From: an uncultured Planctomycetota bacterium
GTDB lineage: Bacteria; Planctomycetota; UBA1135; GCA-002686595
NCBI GenBank assembly: GCA_903928115.1
Contig: CAIYPP010000135.1
Location: 1-62,378, forward strand
Length of the DNA stretch: 62,378 nt
Direction of reading: 5' to 3'
The notes beneath the pieces are model-generated. The model was not told the origin of the DNA. It did not search any database and saw only the letters and a list, made by a program, of their open reading frames with translations. Made by a program: the position numbers and the translations under genes. Shown piece after piece: positions 35,862-44,032 of this stretch. Each line of letters opens with the position of its first letter. The stretch's first letter is position 1.

Positions 35862-37937
35862 CGCAGGCCCTGCGACCTCGCCGTCGCGGCGACGCCGAAT
35901 CAAGCGTCCGGAGTTGAGCACGGAGAACACGCTGGAGACCACCATCGAGGACGCCGCGAAGATCGGCGTCAGCTTGCCGGTCGCGGCGAGGTAGAGACCG
36001 ACGCCGTTGTAGAGAAACGCCCACGCAAGGTTGAGCTGAGCCGCGAGCACCGCCGAGCGCGCGAGCGAGAGGAGCTCGGGCAGCTCCGCGAGACCCGGTC
36101 GCAAGAGGTTCACCTGCGCTGCCGCGAGGCTCGTCGCCGATCCGCCGGCCATCGAGATTCCGACCTCCGCTGCCGCGAGCGCGGCCGCGTCGTTGAGTCC
36201 GTCGCCGACGAACGCCGAAGAGCGGCCGCGAGCGCGGATGCGCGCGACCTTGTCGGCCGGCGAGAGCCGAGACTCGACCTCGACGCCGAGCTCGCGCGCG
36301 AGCGCGCGAGCCGGACCCTCGGAGTCGCCGGTGAGCACCGCGACCTCGCACTGAAGTCCGCGGAGCCCGCGCAAGACCTCGCGCGCCTCCGGGCGCGCCG
36401 GAGAGCGCAAGACGAGCCTCGCGAGCCTGCGCGAGCCCCCATCGCTGCGCTCGACGAGCTGCACGACCGTCGCCCCGTCGACATCGGCCTCGCGATCGCT
36501 GACGAGCGCGAGTGCCCGCTCCTCGACGAGGCCTTCGACGCCGACGCCGGGGAGCGCGCGGAACTCGCGCACACAAGGCAGCTCCCCGCCGCTCTGCAAG
36601 CGCCATGCATGGCGGATCGAGCGCGCGATCGGGTGTTCGCTTCCGAGCTCGAGCGCCGCGGCGAGACGCAACAAGGCGCCAGCGTCCCCGCCGTGCTCGG
36701 GCTCGATGCGCTCGAGCTCGAACTCCCCCGATGTGAGCGTCCCAGTCTTGTCGAGCAGCACCGAGCGCACGCGCGCGAGCCGCTCGAGGGCTTCGCCACC
36801 GCGCACGAGGATGCCACGTCGCCACGCCTCGCCGATGGCCGTCCAAAATGCCAGCGGCGTCGCGATTCCGAGTGCGCAGGGGCACGAGATCAACACCACG
36901 GAGAGACCGTCGAGCCATGCCTGCTCGGGTCCGTGCGAATGCCAGCGCAGCGCCACGACGCACGCCGCGAGAACGAACACGAACGGCATCAGCACTCCGG
37001 CGATGCGATCGGCGATGCGAACCCAGCGCGAGCGCTGCGTCAGGGCCTCGTGCAGAAGCCGCTCGATTTCGTCGCGCAAGCGCGAGCCGACGCCCGCGGC
37101 CGTGCGGACGACGAGTACGCCGTCGGTAAGAACGATGCCCGCGTGCACCGTGTCTCCGACGCCGACGCTGCGCGGCTGCGACTCGCCCGTGAGCGCGGAG
37201 GTGTCCGCGAACGAGCGCCCCGACTCGACGATCCCGTCGACGGGCACGATCTCGCCGGGACGGACGCGGACGAGGTCGCCGGGGCGCAGGGACTCCGCGC
37301 GCACCTCGCGCTCGTCGTGGCCTACGAGCAAGGCGACGGGCGTCTCGCGCTCGGGCACGATGCGTCGCAGCTCTTCCGTGGCTTTCTCTCGCGCACGAAC
37401 GTCGAGCCAGCGCCCCACCGAGTACAGGAGCAGCACCATCGTCGCGGTGTCGAAGTACACGTCGCCACCGCCACGGAACGTGTTCCACACGCTCACGGCC
37501 CACGCGGAGAGCGTGCCGAGGAGGATCAACGCCTCCGCCGACAGCCAGCGACGCAGGGAGATCACCGCGTCGGCGAGCGGCATCCCGAGCAGCAGGATCA
37601 CCGGCGTCGAGAACGCGAGCGCGCCGAGGCGATAGATCCCGGCGAGCGCCTGCGCGCCCGCGAGCTCGCCTTGCTCGTGCAGCATGCCGCCGTACAGCGA
37701 GAGCGAGAACACCATCACGCCCATCGCGAGGAACGCGGAGAGGGCCACGCGCGCGAACAAGCGGTCGGTGCGCGCTTCGAGACCGCGGTGGCCGAGACGA
37801 TGCGCGAGGAAGCAGCCGCTGCAGCAGTAGGCCTCGCCGCCTTCGCTGTCACGACTCGCGCCCGGCGCGAGCGGCAGCCCGCAGTGGGCGCAGCTCGCGT
37901 CGGGCGCGTGGTTCGTCGGCTCGATCGGCGGAGTCAT
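35796..37937 (-). CDS. ccoI: cbb3 oxidase copper P-type ATPase CcoI/FixI
   Basis: A P1B-type ATPase of 713 residues supplying copper for cbb3 oxidase. A Cys-rich N-terminus (CAHCGLPL, YCCSGCFLAH) replaces a normal HMA domain. It is followed by helices, LTGES, CPC near residue 352, phosphorylated Asp in DKTGTLTSGE near 396, EHPIARSI and VGDGLNDAAALA. The stop lies 43 bases before the ccoG start. Different in sequence from the CopA-like ATPase at 8421. Confidence 0.93.
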   Translation of the reverse strand: MTPPIEPTNHAPDASCAHCGLPLAPGASRDSEGGEAYCCSGCFLAHRLGHRGLEARTDRLFARVALSAFLAMGVMVFSLSLYGGMLHEQGELAGAQALAGIYRLGALAFSTPVILLLGMPLADAVISLRRWLSAEALILLGTLSAWAVSVWNTFRGGGDVYFDTATMVLLLYSVGRWLDVRAREKATEELRRIVPERETPVALLVGHDEREVRAESLRPGDLVRVRPGEIVPVDGIVESGRSFADTSALTGESQPRSVGVGDTVHAGIVLTDGVLVVRTAAGVGSRLRDEIERLLHEALTQRSRWVRIADRIAGVLMPFVFVLAACVVALRWHSHGPEQAWLDGLSVVLISCPCALGIATPLAFWTAIGEAWRRGILVRGGEALERLARVRSVLLDKTGTLTSGEFELERIEPEHGGDAGALLRLAAALELGSEHPIARSIRHAWRLQSGGELPCVREFRALPGVGVEGLVEERALALVSDREADVDGATVVQLVERSDGGSRRLARLVLRSPARPEAREVLRGLRGLQCEVAVLTGDSEGPARALARELGVEVESRLSPADKVARIRARGRSSAFVGDGLNDAAALAAAEVGISMAGGSATSLAAAQVNLLRPGLAELPELLSLARSAVLAAQLNLAWAFLYNGVGLYLAATGKLTPIFAASSMVVSSVFSVLNSGRLIRRRRDGEVAGPALRTSSDELSALGPTAGVRSPT

Positions 37938-37951
37938 CGCTGTCGACGTGG

Positions 37952-37974
37952 CGCGGGGCGCGATCGGCCCCGCG
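37952..37974. terminator. stem-loop between the small cbb3 gene and ccoI
   Basis: CGCGGGGC (37952-37959) and GCCCCGCG (37967-37974) form an 8-bp perfect stem with a 7-base loop in the 43-base gap. There is no T-run. It could set a lower level for the maturation genes than for the structural genes. Confidence 0.4.
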
Positions 37975-37980
37975 TCGCGC

Positions 37981-38166
37981 CTACTTCGCGGCCTCGGTCT
38001 GCGTTCCGACCGGCGGCTTCTTGAGATAGTCGGGCAACTGGTACTCGAGCACGTACCACGTGAAGAACACGAGGAACGCCACGTACAGGAGCATCAGGTA
38101 CCAAGGCACTCCGCCATGGCCGAAGCCCGGGTCGTGCTGACGGCTGTCGGTGTCGAGCTCGCTCAC
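37981..38166 (-). CDS. 61-residue single-helix protein resembling the FixP/CcoP N-terminal anchor
   Basis: Starts at GTG 38166, overlapping the previous stop as GTGA. The sequence HDPGFGHGGVPWYLMLLYVAF (first part), then a single membrane helix ending TWYVLEYQLPDYLKK, has the character of the FixP_N segment that anchors CcoP. The dihaem subunit of this operon is encoded separately and has its own helix. CcoQ-like function is the alternative. Too small to be certain, but position, overlap and composition support a real gene. Confidence 0.7.
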   Translation of the reverse strand: MSELDTDSRQHDPGFGHGGVPWYLMLLYVAFLVFFTWYVLEYQLPDYLKKPPVGTQTEAAK

Positions 38167-38495
38167 TGGAAGTCCTCCCCGAAGTCGAGACCCTCTTCGC
38201 GCTCTTGGCGCCAGACTCGCTCGAGCATCTCGTGCTTGGTCTTTTCGACGTCTTTGAACTGCCCCGTCAGGAAAGCCCACACGAGCAACATGAAGAAGCC
38301 GATCGCGACGAAGCCGTAGGTCAGGATCGGATCGAAGGCGAAGCCCGCGAGCTCGTCCTTCTTGATCGTGCGCAGGAACTCGTGGAGCTTGAACACGAAC
38401 ATGCAGCCCGCGCCGAGGCACACCAGCGTGAAGACCACGTGGATCGTGCGCCAGCGGCGGCGCGAGAGCGGAATCTCGTTCTTCTGGGCGCTCAC
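38163..38495 (-). CDS. CcoS-like protein with an additional N-terminal helix
   Basis: A 110-residue protein with two membrane helices, starting at GTG 38495 inside GTGA. The second helix and what follows (FFMLLVWAFLTGQFKDVEK) match the core of CcoS/FixS, where a Trp-rich helix is followed by sGQFDD-e. CcoS is normally about 50-70 residues with one helix; here about 60 residues with another helix come first. CcoS is needed to insert cofactors into the oxidase. The match is by eye. Confidence 0.65.
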   Translation of the reverse strand: MSAQKNEIPLSRRRWRTIHVVFTLVCLGAGCMFVFKLHEFLRTIKKDELAGFAFDPILTYGFVAIGFFMLLVWAFLTGQFKDVEKTKHEMLERVWRQEREEGLDFGEDFQ

Positions 38496-39118
38496 GGCGT
38501 GACCCTCTCCGCGACCGGGATGCCCGCTTGCACGGTGCCCAGCCACTGCAGGTAGGTGATCAGCGCGAAGCCGTCCTCATTCGGCACGCCCTTCTCGTCG
38601 AAGTAGAAGGGATAGGGCGGCATCACCGAGTGCGGTACGACGCTCTTGGGGTTGATGAAGTGCGCGATGTGCCAATCGTTCGACTTCTTGCCGCCCTCGC
38701 GCGCGAGGTCGGGGCCGACGCGGCGCGTGCCCCAGAGGTGCGGCTGGTTCAGCGCGTTTTGGTACTCCTGCGCCGAGGACGGCGGTCCCCAGCGGACGTG
38801 CTCGTTGCTCACGACGCGCACGTACTGGCTGTGGCAGTGCCAGCACGCTTGGCCGACGTAGACGTCGCGGCCGCGCTGCAACGCCTTGGCGTAGCTCGCG
38901 GGCGAGACCTCGCCGTAGTGCTCCTTGAACGCCGCGGGGAAGCGCTGCTCGAGCTGCACGAACTCGACGCTCGGCTTCTCCGCGAGCTGCTCGAGGGTGT
39001 GGTAGTCCATGCCGTGGAAGCTCTCGAGGCTCATCCACGGGAAGATCATGGACAGGAGGAAGGCGATGGCGAAGCAGCCGACGCCCCCGATGAACACCAG
39101 CGTGTAGAAACGTTCCAT
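38492..39118 (-). CDS. ccoO: cbb3-type cytochrome c oxidase subunit II
   Basis: A monohaem membrane-anchored cytochrome of 208 residues. It has one N-terminal helix, haem motif CWHCH (about 92-96) followed by SQYVRVVSNEHVRWG, and WGTRRVGPDLAREGG with SVVPHSVMPPYPF, the conserved CcoO body with the distal Met ligand. It passes electrons to CcoN. AAGGAAACC precedes the ATG; the stop overlaps the next gene's GTG. Confidence 0.95.
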   Translation of the reverse strand: MERFYTLVFIGGVGCFAIAFLLSMIFPWMSLESFHGMDYHTLEQLAEKPSVEFVQLEQRFPAAFKEHYGEVSPASYAKALQRGRDVYVGQACWHCHSQYVRVVSNEHVRWGPPSSAQEYQNALNQPHLWGTRRVGPDLAREGGKKSNDWHIAHFINPKSVVPHSVMPPYPFYFDEKGVPNEDGFALITYLQWLGTVQAGIPVAERVTP

Positions 39119-39139
39119 GGTTGCAGGTTTCCTTGGGGA

Positions 39140-40585
39140 TCAGTCCGCGTTCGCGGGGACGTAGTGCTTGTCTTCTTGGTACGCCGCGCCGGCCTTGGCC
39201 GTCATGTACATGTTGTAGAGCTGGCAGAAGAGGCCGATCAGGATCATCACGCCGGAGAAGGCGCGCACCCACCAGAACGGCTCGCTCATGCGCAGGATGT
39301 CGGACCAGTCGTTCAAGTCGCGCTGCATGTAGCCGTGCACGAGGCCCGCGATCATCAGGTCGAAGAACATGATCAAGACGCCGACAGACCACATCCAGAA
39401 CTGCCAGCCGCGCAGCGTGTTCGAGTACCACTCGCGCCGACACACGCGTGGCCACAGCCAGTCGATCACGCCGAACAGCCAGAACGTGAACACGCCGAAC
39501 ATGATGAGGTGCGCGTGGCCGACGACCCAGTCGGTGAAGTGGATCACCTTCTGGAACATCCACGTCACCTGGAACGCGCACTGCAGGCAGGTGATGAAGT
39601 AGAAGACCGCGCCGACGTAGAACCAGCGGATCGCCATGCTCGTGCGCAGCGCGCTCCACTTGCTGCGAAGCGTCATGAAGAAGTTCACGACGACGGTCGT
39701 CACCACGACCTCGATCGCGATCGTGGTCGTGATCGCGCCGAACTCGACGTAGTCGGGAATCGGCGAGATCAGGAAGTGGTGCACACCGCCGAGCGGATAG
39801 AAGAAGGCGAGCGCCCAGAATCCGATCACCGAGAGCGAGTGGCTCCAGATTGGCTTCTTCAGGATCAGAGGAACGAAGAAGTACATCATCCCCCAGCCCA
39901 TCGGCGTGACGTACAGGCCGACGAGGTCGTGGATGAAGAGGCCCGTCGTCGCGGCACCGGCCGCGCCGGGCAGCATCCACTCGGGCATGATGTTCCCCAT
40001 CAAATACGTGAGCGCGAGCCACACGAGTCCGGTGGTGAAGTACCACAGCGTCACGTAGAACTTCTGGTCGCGCGCGTGGTAGATCGGCGTCATGAACTGC
40101 ACGATCACGAGCACCGCGCCGATCACGACCAAGAGGTCGACCGGCACGTAGTTCAGCTCCCACGTGCCCGGGCGGAAGCCCGTCGGCGTCTCGCCCCACT
40201 CGATCGCTTGGGCCTTGTCGGTCAGGTATCCGAAGAGGGCGAGCGCGAGGATCAGCTGCCAGACCCAGAAGATCAGCTCTCCGAGCTTGTCGGAGAGCAC
40301 CTTCTTGCCGGTCAAGCGCGGCACGACGTAGTACAGCATCGCCGTGAACCCGTTCACGAGCCAGCCGTAGGCGGCCATGTTCGTGTGCAGGAAGCGCATG
40401 TGCCCCGGCGTGAGCATCCAGTTGTCGTGGCCGAGCGGGTAATAGCCGACGTACTGCAGCGCGTAGAGGAAGCCCGCGATCATGCTGATCGAGAGCGCGA
40501 TCGCGCCCGCCGTGAGGTGGGCCTTGATGAGGCGGTAGTTGACGAGCGGCTCGCCGTGCGTGCCGAGTGCGGTGGTTGCGTTCAC
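39140..40585 (-). CDS. ccoN: cbb3-type cytochrome c oxidase subunit I
   Basis: A haem-copper oxidase catalytic subunit of 481 residues, 12 helices. Ligands visible: FLHTNMAAYGW, FIHDLVG (first Cu_B His), VHHF (Cu_B His pair about 269-270) and VGHAHLIMFG for the two haems. Tyr in FFYPLGGVHH is six residues before the His pair, where cbb3 enzymes have the cross-linked Tyr, so oxygen reduction is expected. The GTG at 40585 overlaps the cytochrome c stop. The first subunit gene upstream is the dihaem cytochrome, not the usual order. Confidence 0.95.
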   Translation of the reverse strand: MNATTALGTHGEPLVNYRLIKAHLTAGAIALSISMIAGFLYALQYVGYYPLGHDNWMLTPGHMRFLHTNMAAYGWLVNGFTAMLYYVVPRLTGKKVLSDKLGELIFWVWQLILALALFGYLTDKAQAIEWGETPTGFRPGTWELNYVPVDLLVVIGAVLVIVQFMTPIYHARDQKFYVTLWYFTTGLVWLALTYLMGNIMPEWMLPGAAGAATTGLFIHDLVGLYVTPMGWGMMYFFVPLILKKPIWSHSLSVIGFWALAFFYPLGGVHHFLISPIPDYVEFGAITTTIAIEVVVTTVVVNFFMTLRSKWSALRTSMAIRWFYVGAVFYFITCLQCAFQVTWMFQKVIHFTDWVVGHAHLIMFGVFTFWLFGVIDWLWPRVCRREWYSNTLRGWQFWMWSVGVLIMFFDLMIAGLVHGYMQRDLNDWSDILRMSEPFWWVRAFSGVMILIGLFCQLYNMYMTAKAGAAYQEDKHYVPANAD

Positions 40586-41670
40586 TGGGCGAGCTCCTTC
40601 TTCGAGAGCGACTGGATGAAGTGGACGAGGTCCCAGATCTCCTCCGGCTTGAGCGCGCCCTCGAACGAGCCCATCGGCGTGCCTTTGATGCCCGCGGCGA
40701 TCGTGCGATAGAGGTCGACGCTCTCGGCGCCTGCGCGGAACGTGCCCGCGGTCAGGTCGCGCGGACGGATCGGATAGCCCCAGTCGTCCTCGTAGTCGCC
40801 GGCGGTCGGGCCGTCGCCCTTGCCGCTCGAGCCGTGGCACGAATAGCAGCTGCCCTTGGCGACGTCGTTGAAGTACTTCTTGCCGCGCTCGACCGAGGCC
40901 GCATCGTTCGGCGTCTCGTTGACGCCTGGGAAGATCGAACGCAGGTTCGCCGGGTGCCAGCGCTTGATAACGATGCCTGCGATATCCGCGGCGTCCGGCA
41001 GCTCTTCATTCTCGTAGGCGTCGTCGAGCATCATCTGCTCGAACTCGCCCTTCATCGAGAGCCAGCGCACGTACTCGACCAAGTCCCAGCGCTTCTCCTC
41101 GTTCACGAGCCGGAACTCGGGCATCGAAGAGCCCGCGAGGCCGCGCGTGATGGTCTGGAAGAGGTCGCGGCGCTGCGGGCGCGATGCGGCGTCCGTCGAG
41201 GTGAACTTGAAGAGCCCGCGGCGGAAGTTGCGCGGACGCGGCTCGAGGTAGCGCGCAGCAGGACCGCCGCCGTCGCCGGTCGCGCCGTGACAGCCGACGC
41301 AGTGGATCTCGAAGTTCTGCTTGCCGGACGGGATGCGCAGGAACTCGACCGCGCCCGTGTCGCGCAGCCAGGGCGATTCGAGCCCGAAGTACTGCTCGCT
41401 CGCCGCCGCGATGTGCGCCCCGAGACCCGGAGCGATGTCCTTCTCGTAGTTCGCGACGTCGACCTCGAAGGGCAGGTCGATCTTGTCCGTCTCGCTATCG
41501 GCCACCACGTCGCGCCCGAAGTCGCCCTCGTAGCTCCCGATGTTGTCGCGCTCTCGCAGGAAGGGCGCCACGAAGAGCGCCAGCGCCAAGAGCCAGAACA
41601 AGCCGCCCAGCGCGGCCGACCCGCGGCGGCTGCCGCGTCCGGCTTGGGCGGTCGAAGTCTTCGATGCCAT
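40582..41670 (-). CDS. dihaem cytochrome c subunit (CcoP-like), first gene of the cbb3 operon
   Basis: A membrane-anchored cytochrome of 362 residues. One helix lies near residues 20-40. Haem motifs are CVGCH (about 124-128) and CYSCH (275-279), each followed by typical cytochrome c class I regions (GSSMPEFR; GTPMGSFEGAL). It replaces CcoP as entry point for electrons. It is longer than CcoP and lacks the double-anchor of some versions. GGAG and AAGGGA precede the ATG. The repeated element copy A lies 56-122 bases upstream. Confidence 0.88.
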   Translation of the reverse strand: MASKTSTAQAGRGSRRGSAALGGLFWLLALALFVAPFLRERDNIGSYEGDFGRDVVADSETDKIDLPFEVDVANYEKDIAPGLGAHIAAASEQYFGLESPWLRDTGAVEFLRIPSGKQNFEIHCVGCHGATGDGGGPAARYLEPRPRNFRRGLFKFTSTDAASRPQRRDLFQTITRGLAGSSMPEFRLVNEEKRWDLVEYVRWLSMKGEFEQMMLDDAYENEELPDAADIAGIVIKRWHPANLRSIFPGVNETPNDAASVERGKKYFNDVAKGSCYSCHGSSGKGDGPTAGDYEDDWGYPIRPRDLTAGTFRAGAESVDLYRTIAAGIKGTPMGSFEGALKPEEIWDLVHFIQSLSKKELAQ

Positions 41671-41725
41671 TCCCTTGCAACTCCTGTGGCAATTTCGCCG
41701 AGAAATCTTGCGAGCGCGGCTGAGA

Positions 41726-41792
41726 TTAGGTGCGCCTACGCACAGGCGGCGAAGGGCCGTCCTCCGTAGCGCGGGTCGGGACAAGTGCGTAG
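41726..41792 (-). repeat. repeated element, copy A (upstream of the cbb3 operon)
   Basis: Plus-strand 41726-41744 is the 17-of-19 match to copy B, and GTGCGTAG is repeated at 41785-41792. On the minus strand the core is a perfect dyad, GTGCG-TAGG-CGCAC, followed by CACCTAA. It lies in the divergent gap between the cbb3 operon and the DinB gene, where an operator would be expected. The bases between the boxes are about 60 percent identical to copy B. Confidence 0.65.
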
Positions 41793-41865
41793 ACGGAGAA
41801 AGCGCTGGCACCGGGTGCGCGCTATCTTCTGCGCGTCGACACGCACGAAACTCGAGCACTCCCAC

Positions 41866-42567
41866 GTGGCCAAGAAGCAAGCACCGACCGATACGAAGAA
41901 GCCGCGCAAGCGCGACGAAGCCGAGCCGCTCCGCGCCTCGAGCGCGAAGTCCGGCGACGCGCCGAAGCCCAAGGCGCGCTCCAAGAAATCCGAGGCCGAG
42001 GAGCCGACGGAGCCGCAGCCGGAGGTGCTCGAGAGCTCCACACCTCGCAAGGGACGCGGGAAGGCGCCCTTCGACGTCGGAGCCGCGCTCGTCGCGGCGT
42101 GGGCGACGCATGAGCGGATCCACCAGTTTCTGCTCGAGAGCCTCGACCCCAGCGCGTGGTCCGCGCTCGCGCCGATCGGAAAGGGTCGCACGGTCCGCGG
42201 GGTGGTCGCGCACATGCACAACGTTCGGCTCCTGTGGCTCGCGCACCACGCGCCCGAGCTGGCGCTGCCCCCGAAGCTCGACCGAGAGCAGGCGACGCTC
42301 GAAGAGGCGCGTACCGCACTCGCGGCGAGCGGGACGGCGATCGGCGAGCTGCTGAAAAAGGCGCTCGCGGACAACGGCAAGCTCGCAGGCTTCAAGCCCG
42401 ACGTCGTCGGGTTCTTCACCTACGCGACCGCCCACGAGGCGCACCACCGCGGGCAGATCTGCCTGCTCGCGCGCGCCGTCGGAAAACCGCTCGAACAGGC
42501 GCAGGGCTACGGGCTCTGGGAGTGGCGCAAGCGCCACGACGAAGCCCACCCCGAACCCGAAGCCTGA
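41866..42567 (+). CDS. DinB-like four-helix protein with Lys/Ala-rich N-terminal tail
   Basis: A 233-residue protein. The first 70 residues are low-complexity and highly charged (KKPRKRDEAEPL, KPKARSKKSEAEEP). The folded part has the metal His triad of DinB/YfiT proteins: VAHMHNVRLLW and TAHEAHHRGQICL. Family members act as thiol-dependent transferases or remain uncharacterised. GTG 41866 is chosen because the upstream frame loses character; TATCTT at 41823 is a possible -10. Confidence 0.8.
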   Translation: MAKKQAPTDTKKPRKRDEAEPLRASSAKSGDAPKPKARSKKSEAEEPTEPQPEVLESSTPRKGRGKAPFDVGAALVAAWATHERIHQFLLESLDPSAWSALAPIGKGRTVRGVVAHMHNVRLLWLAHHAPELALPPKLDREQATLEEARTALAASGTAIGELLKKALADNGKLAGFKPDVVGFFTYATAHEAHHRGQICLLARAVGKPLEQAQGYGLWEWRKRHDEAHPEPEA

Positions 42568-42582
42568 GCGAGCGCGGCGCGC

Positions 42583-43902
42583 TCAGGGTGCCGCGTCGCC
42601 GTCCTCCGCGGACGCGCTCGCTGAAGCACCCGGACCTTCGTCTTGCGCGTCGTCCGCCGCCTCGGCGTCGTCGAGGAGCAGCTCGCGAAGCACGCCAGTC
42701 GCATAGCAGCCGGGCGGCAGGGTGAATGCGAGCTCTAGGAACTCGCCGTGCTCGTCCGTCCCCGCTTCGCTCGCGACCTCGCCGAGCGGAAAGCGCAGCG
42801 GACGACGCCCCCCCTGCCACTGCAGCGGTCCGTGACGCGAGAACGCCTCGACCGCATGTCCTTCCTCGGCGAGCACGGAGGCTTCGACCTCCGCGGGGTG
42901 CCCCGTCGGAGTGCTCATTCGCGTGCCGTAGAGCGGCCCGCTGGCGGAGATCTCGAGCGCTGCGGCGCGCGGCGCATCGACCGCGAGGTCCTTGACCAAG
43001 AACACCGCGCCGTTGCGGTGCAGCCACGCGAGGTCGCCGAGCTCGACCTCGTCGATGCGCTCGAGTCGCAGCGCGACGACGCGGTTGAAGAGCCACGACT
43101 GGTAGGCGGACGTGTAGAAGCGCAGGAACTCCCGGTCGAGCGAGTACAGCGCACGACGCGCGTTGCCGCCGCTCTTGCCCATCGCGCGACACAGACGGAT
43201 GCACGGCCGGAAGTTGCCCGGCCAAGCCTCCGCTGCGCCCATGTAGTCGCCGCGGTCGTAGCGCTCGCGCGCCTCGCGAATGCGACCGCGGTCGTGGGGA
43301 CCGGCGCGCCCAGCGATCCACGCCACGGCCTCCTCGTGCTCACCGAGCAGCAACGCGCGCCCGACCTTCCACGTGTCGCCGCGCAAGCCGAAGCGCTGCT
43401 CGCCGAAGTAGTTCGGCACGCCGCGGCGCGCGAGCACCTCGAGCAGGGCCCGCGCGGAGTCGAGCTCCGCGGCTCCCACTCCGCGCAGACGGATCACGAA
43501 GCGATTGCCCCGCAGGTGACCGACGCGGAGCTTGTTGCGATGGCGACGCGCGGAGAGCACCGCGAGCCCCTTCACCTCGAGGGCGAGCAGCCGCTCGGGG
43601 TCGAGGCCGGAGCCGGGGAGCGCCTGCACGCTCAGCCATTGACGCGTCACCCCCTGCGCGTCTTTGAGGCCCGCGATGCCGATCGCCCGGGGTTCGAGGC
43701 CGAGGACACGGCCAAGGCGCGCGAGAGCCTCGTGCGTCGAGATGCCCCGTTTCTCGATCTCGAAGAGCACGTGCTCCCCCTCGCCGCAGGGTTCGTAGGC
43801 CGGGATCTCGATGACTCGGAAGTCATCCGGCCGCGCCTTGTAGCGCGCGGACAAGCGAGGCTGCTCGCCGCAGATCAGCGGCCACGGAAACGGGAGGGCC
43901 AT
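42583..43902 (-). CDS. truD: tRNA pseudouridine(13) synthase TruD
   Basis: A 439-residue enzyme. The catalytic Asp lies in GIAGLKDAQGVTRQW; other family blocks are GNRFVIRLRGV, GVPNYFGEQRFG and YTSAYQSWLFNRVVA, the last bordering the TRUD insertion domain. It modifies U13 of some tRNAs. The last 30 residues (DDAEAADDAQDEGPGASASA) are an acidic low-complexity tail not part of the fold. The ATG lies 8 bases after TACACT. Confidence 0.95.
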   Translation of the reverse strand: MALPFPWPLICGEQPRLSARYKARPDDFRVIEIPAYEPCGEGEHVLFEIEKRGISTHEALARLGRVLGLEPRAIGIAGLKDAQGVTRQWLSVQALPGSGLDPERLLALEVKGLAVLSARRHRNKLRVGHLRGNRFVIRLRGVGAAELDSARALLEVLARRGVPNYFGEQRFGLRGDTWKVGRALLLGEHEEAVAWIAGRAGPHDRGRIREARERYDRGDYMGAAEAWPGNFRPCIRLCRAMGKSGGNARRALYSLDREFLRFYTSAYQSWLFNRVVALRLERIDEVELGDLAWLHRNGAVFLVKDLAVDAPRAAALEISASGPLYGTRMSTPTGHPAEVEASVLAEEGHAVEAFSRHGPLQWQGGRRPLRFPLGEVASEAGTDEHGEFLELAFTLPPGCYATGVLRELLLDDAEAADDAQDEGPGASASASAEDGDAAP

Positions 43903-43910
43903 GGGAGCGG

Positions 43911-43916
43911 AGTGTA
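43911..43916 (-). promoter_or_regulatory. -10 element of truD, predicted leaderless
   Basis: TACACT on the minus strand, 8 bases before the ATG at 43902. Confidence 0.45.
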
Positions 43917-44032
43917 GGCCGTGGAGCCAGCGGACCCGCCCACATATCTTGGACTCGGCCCCGCACCGAGCGTTATCCTCCTTCGCCGCGCGTCGCGCCC
44001 CAACCTCCGCAGCTCTGCCGCCCCTCCCAGCC

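Noticed and set aside
38528-40711. Long plus-strand open frame opposite ccoO/ccoN
   Set aside because: His/Asp/Arg-rich mirror of membrane helices; no family features.
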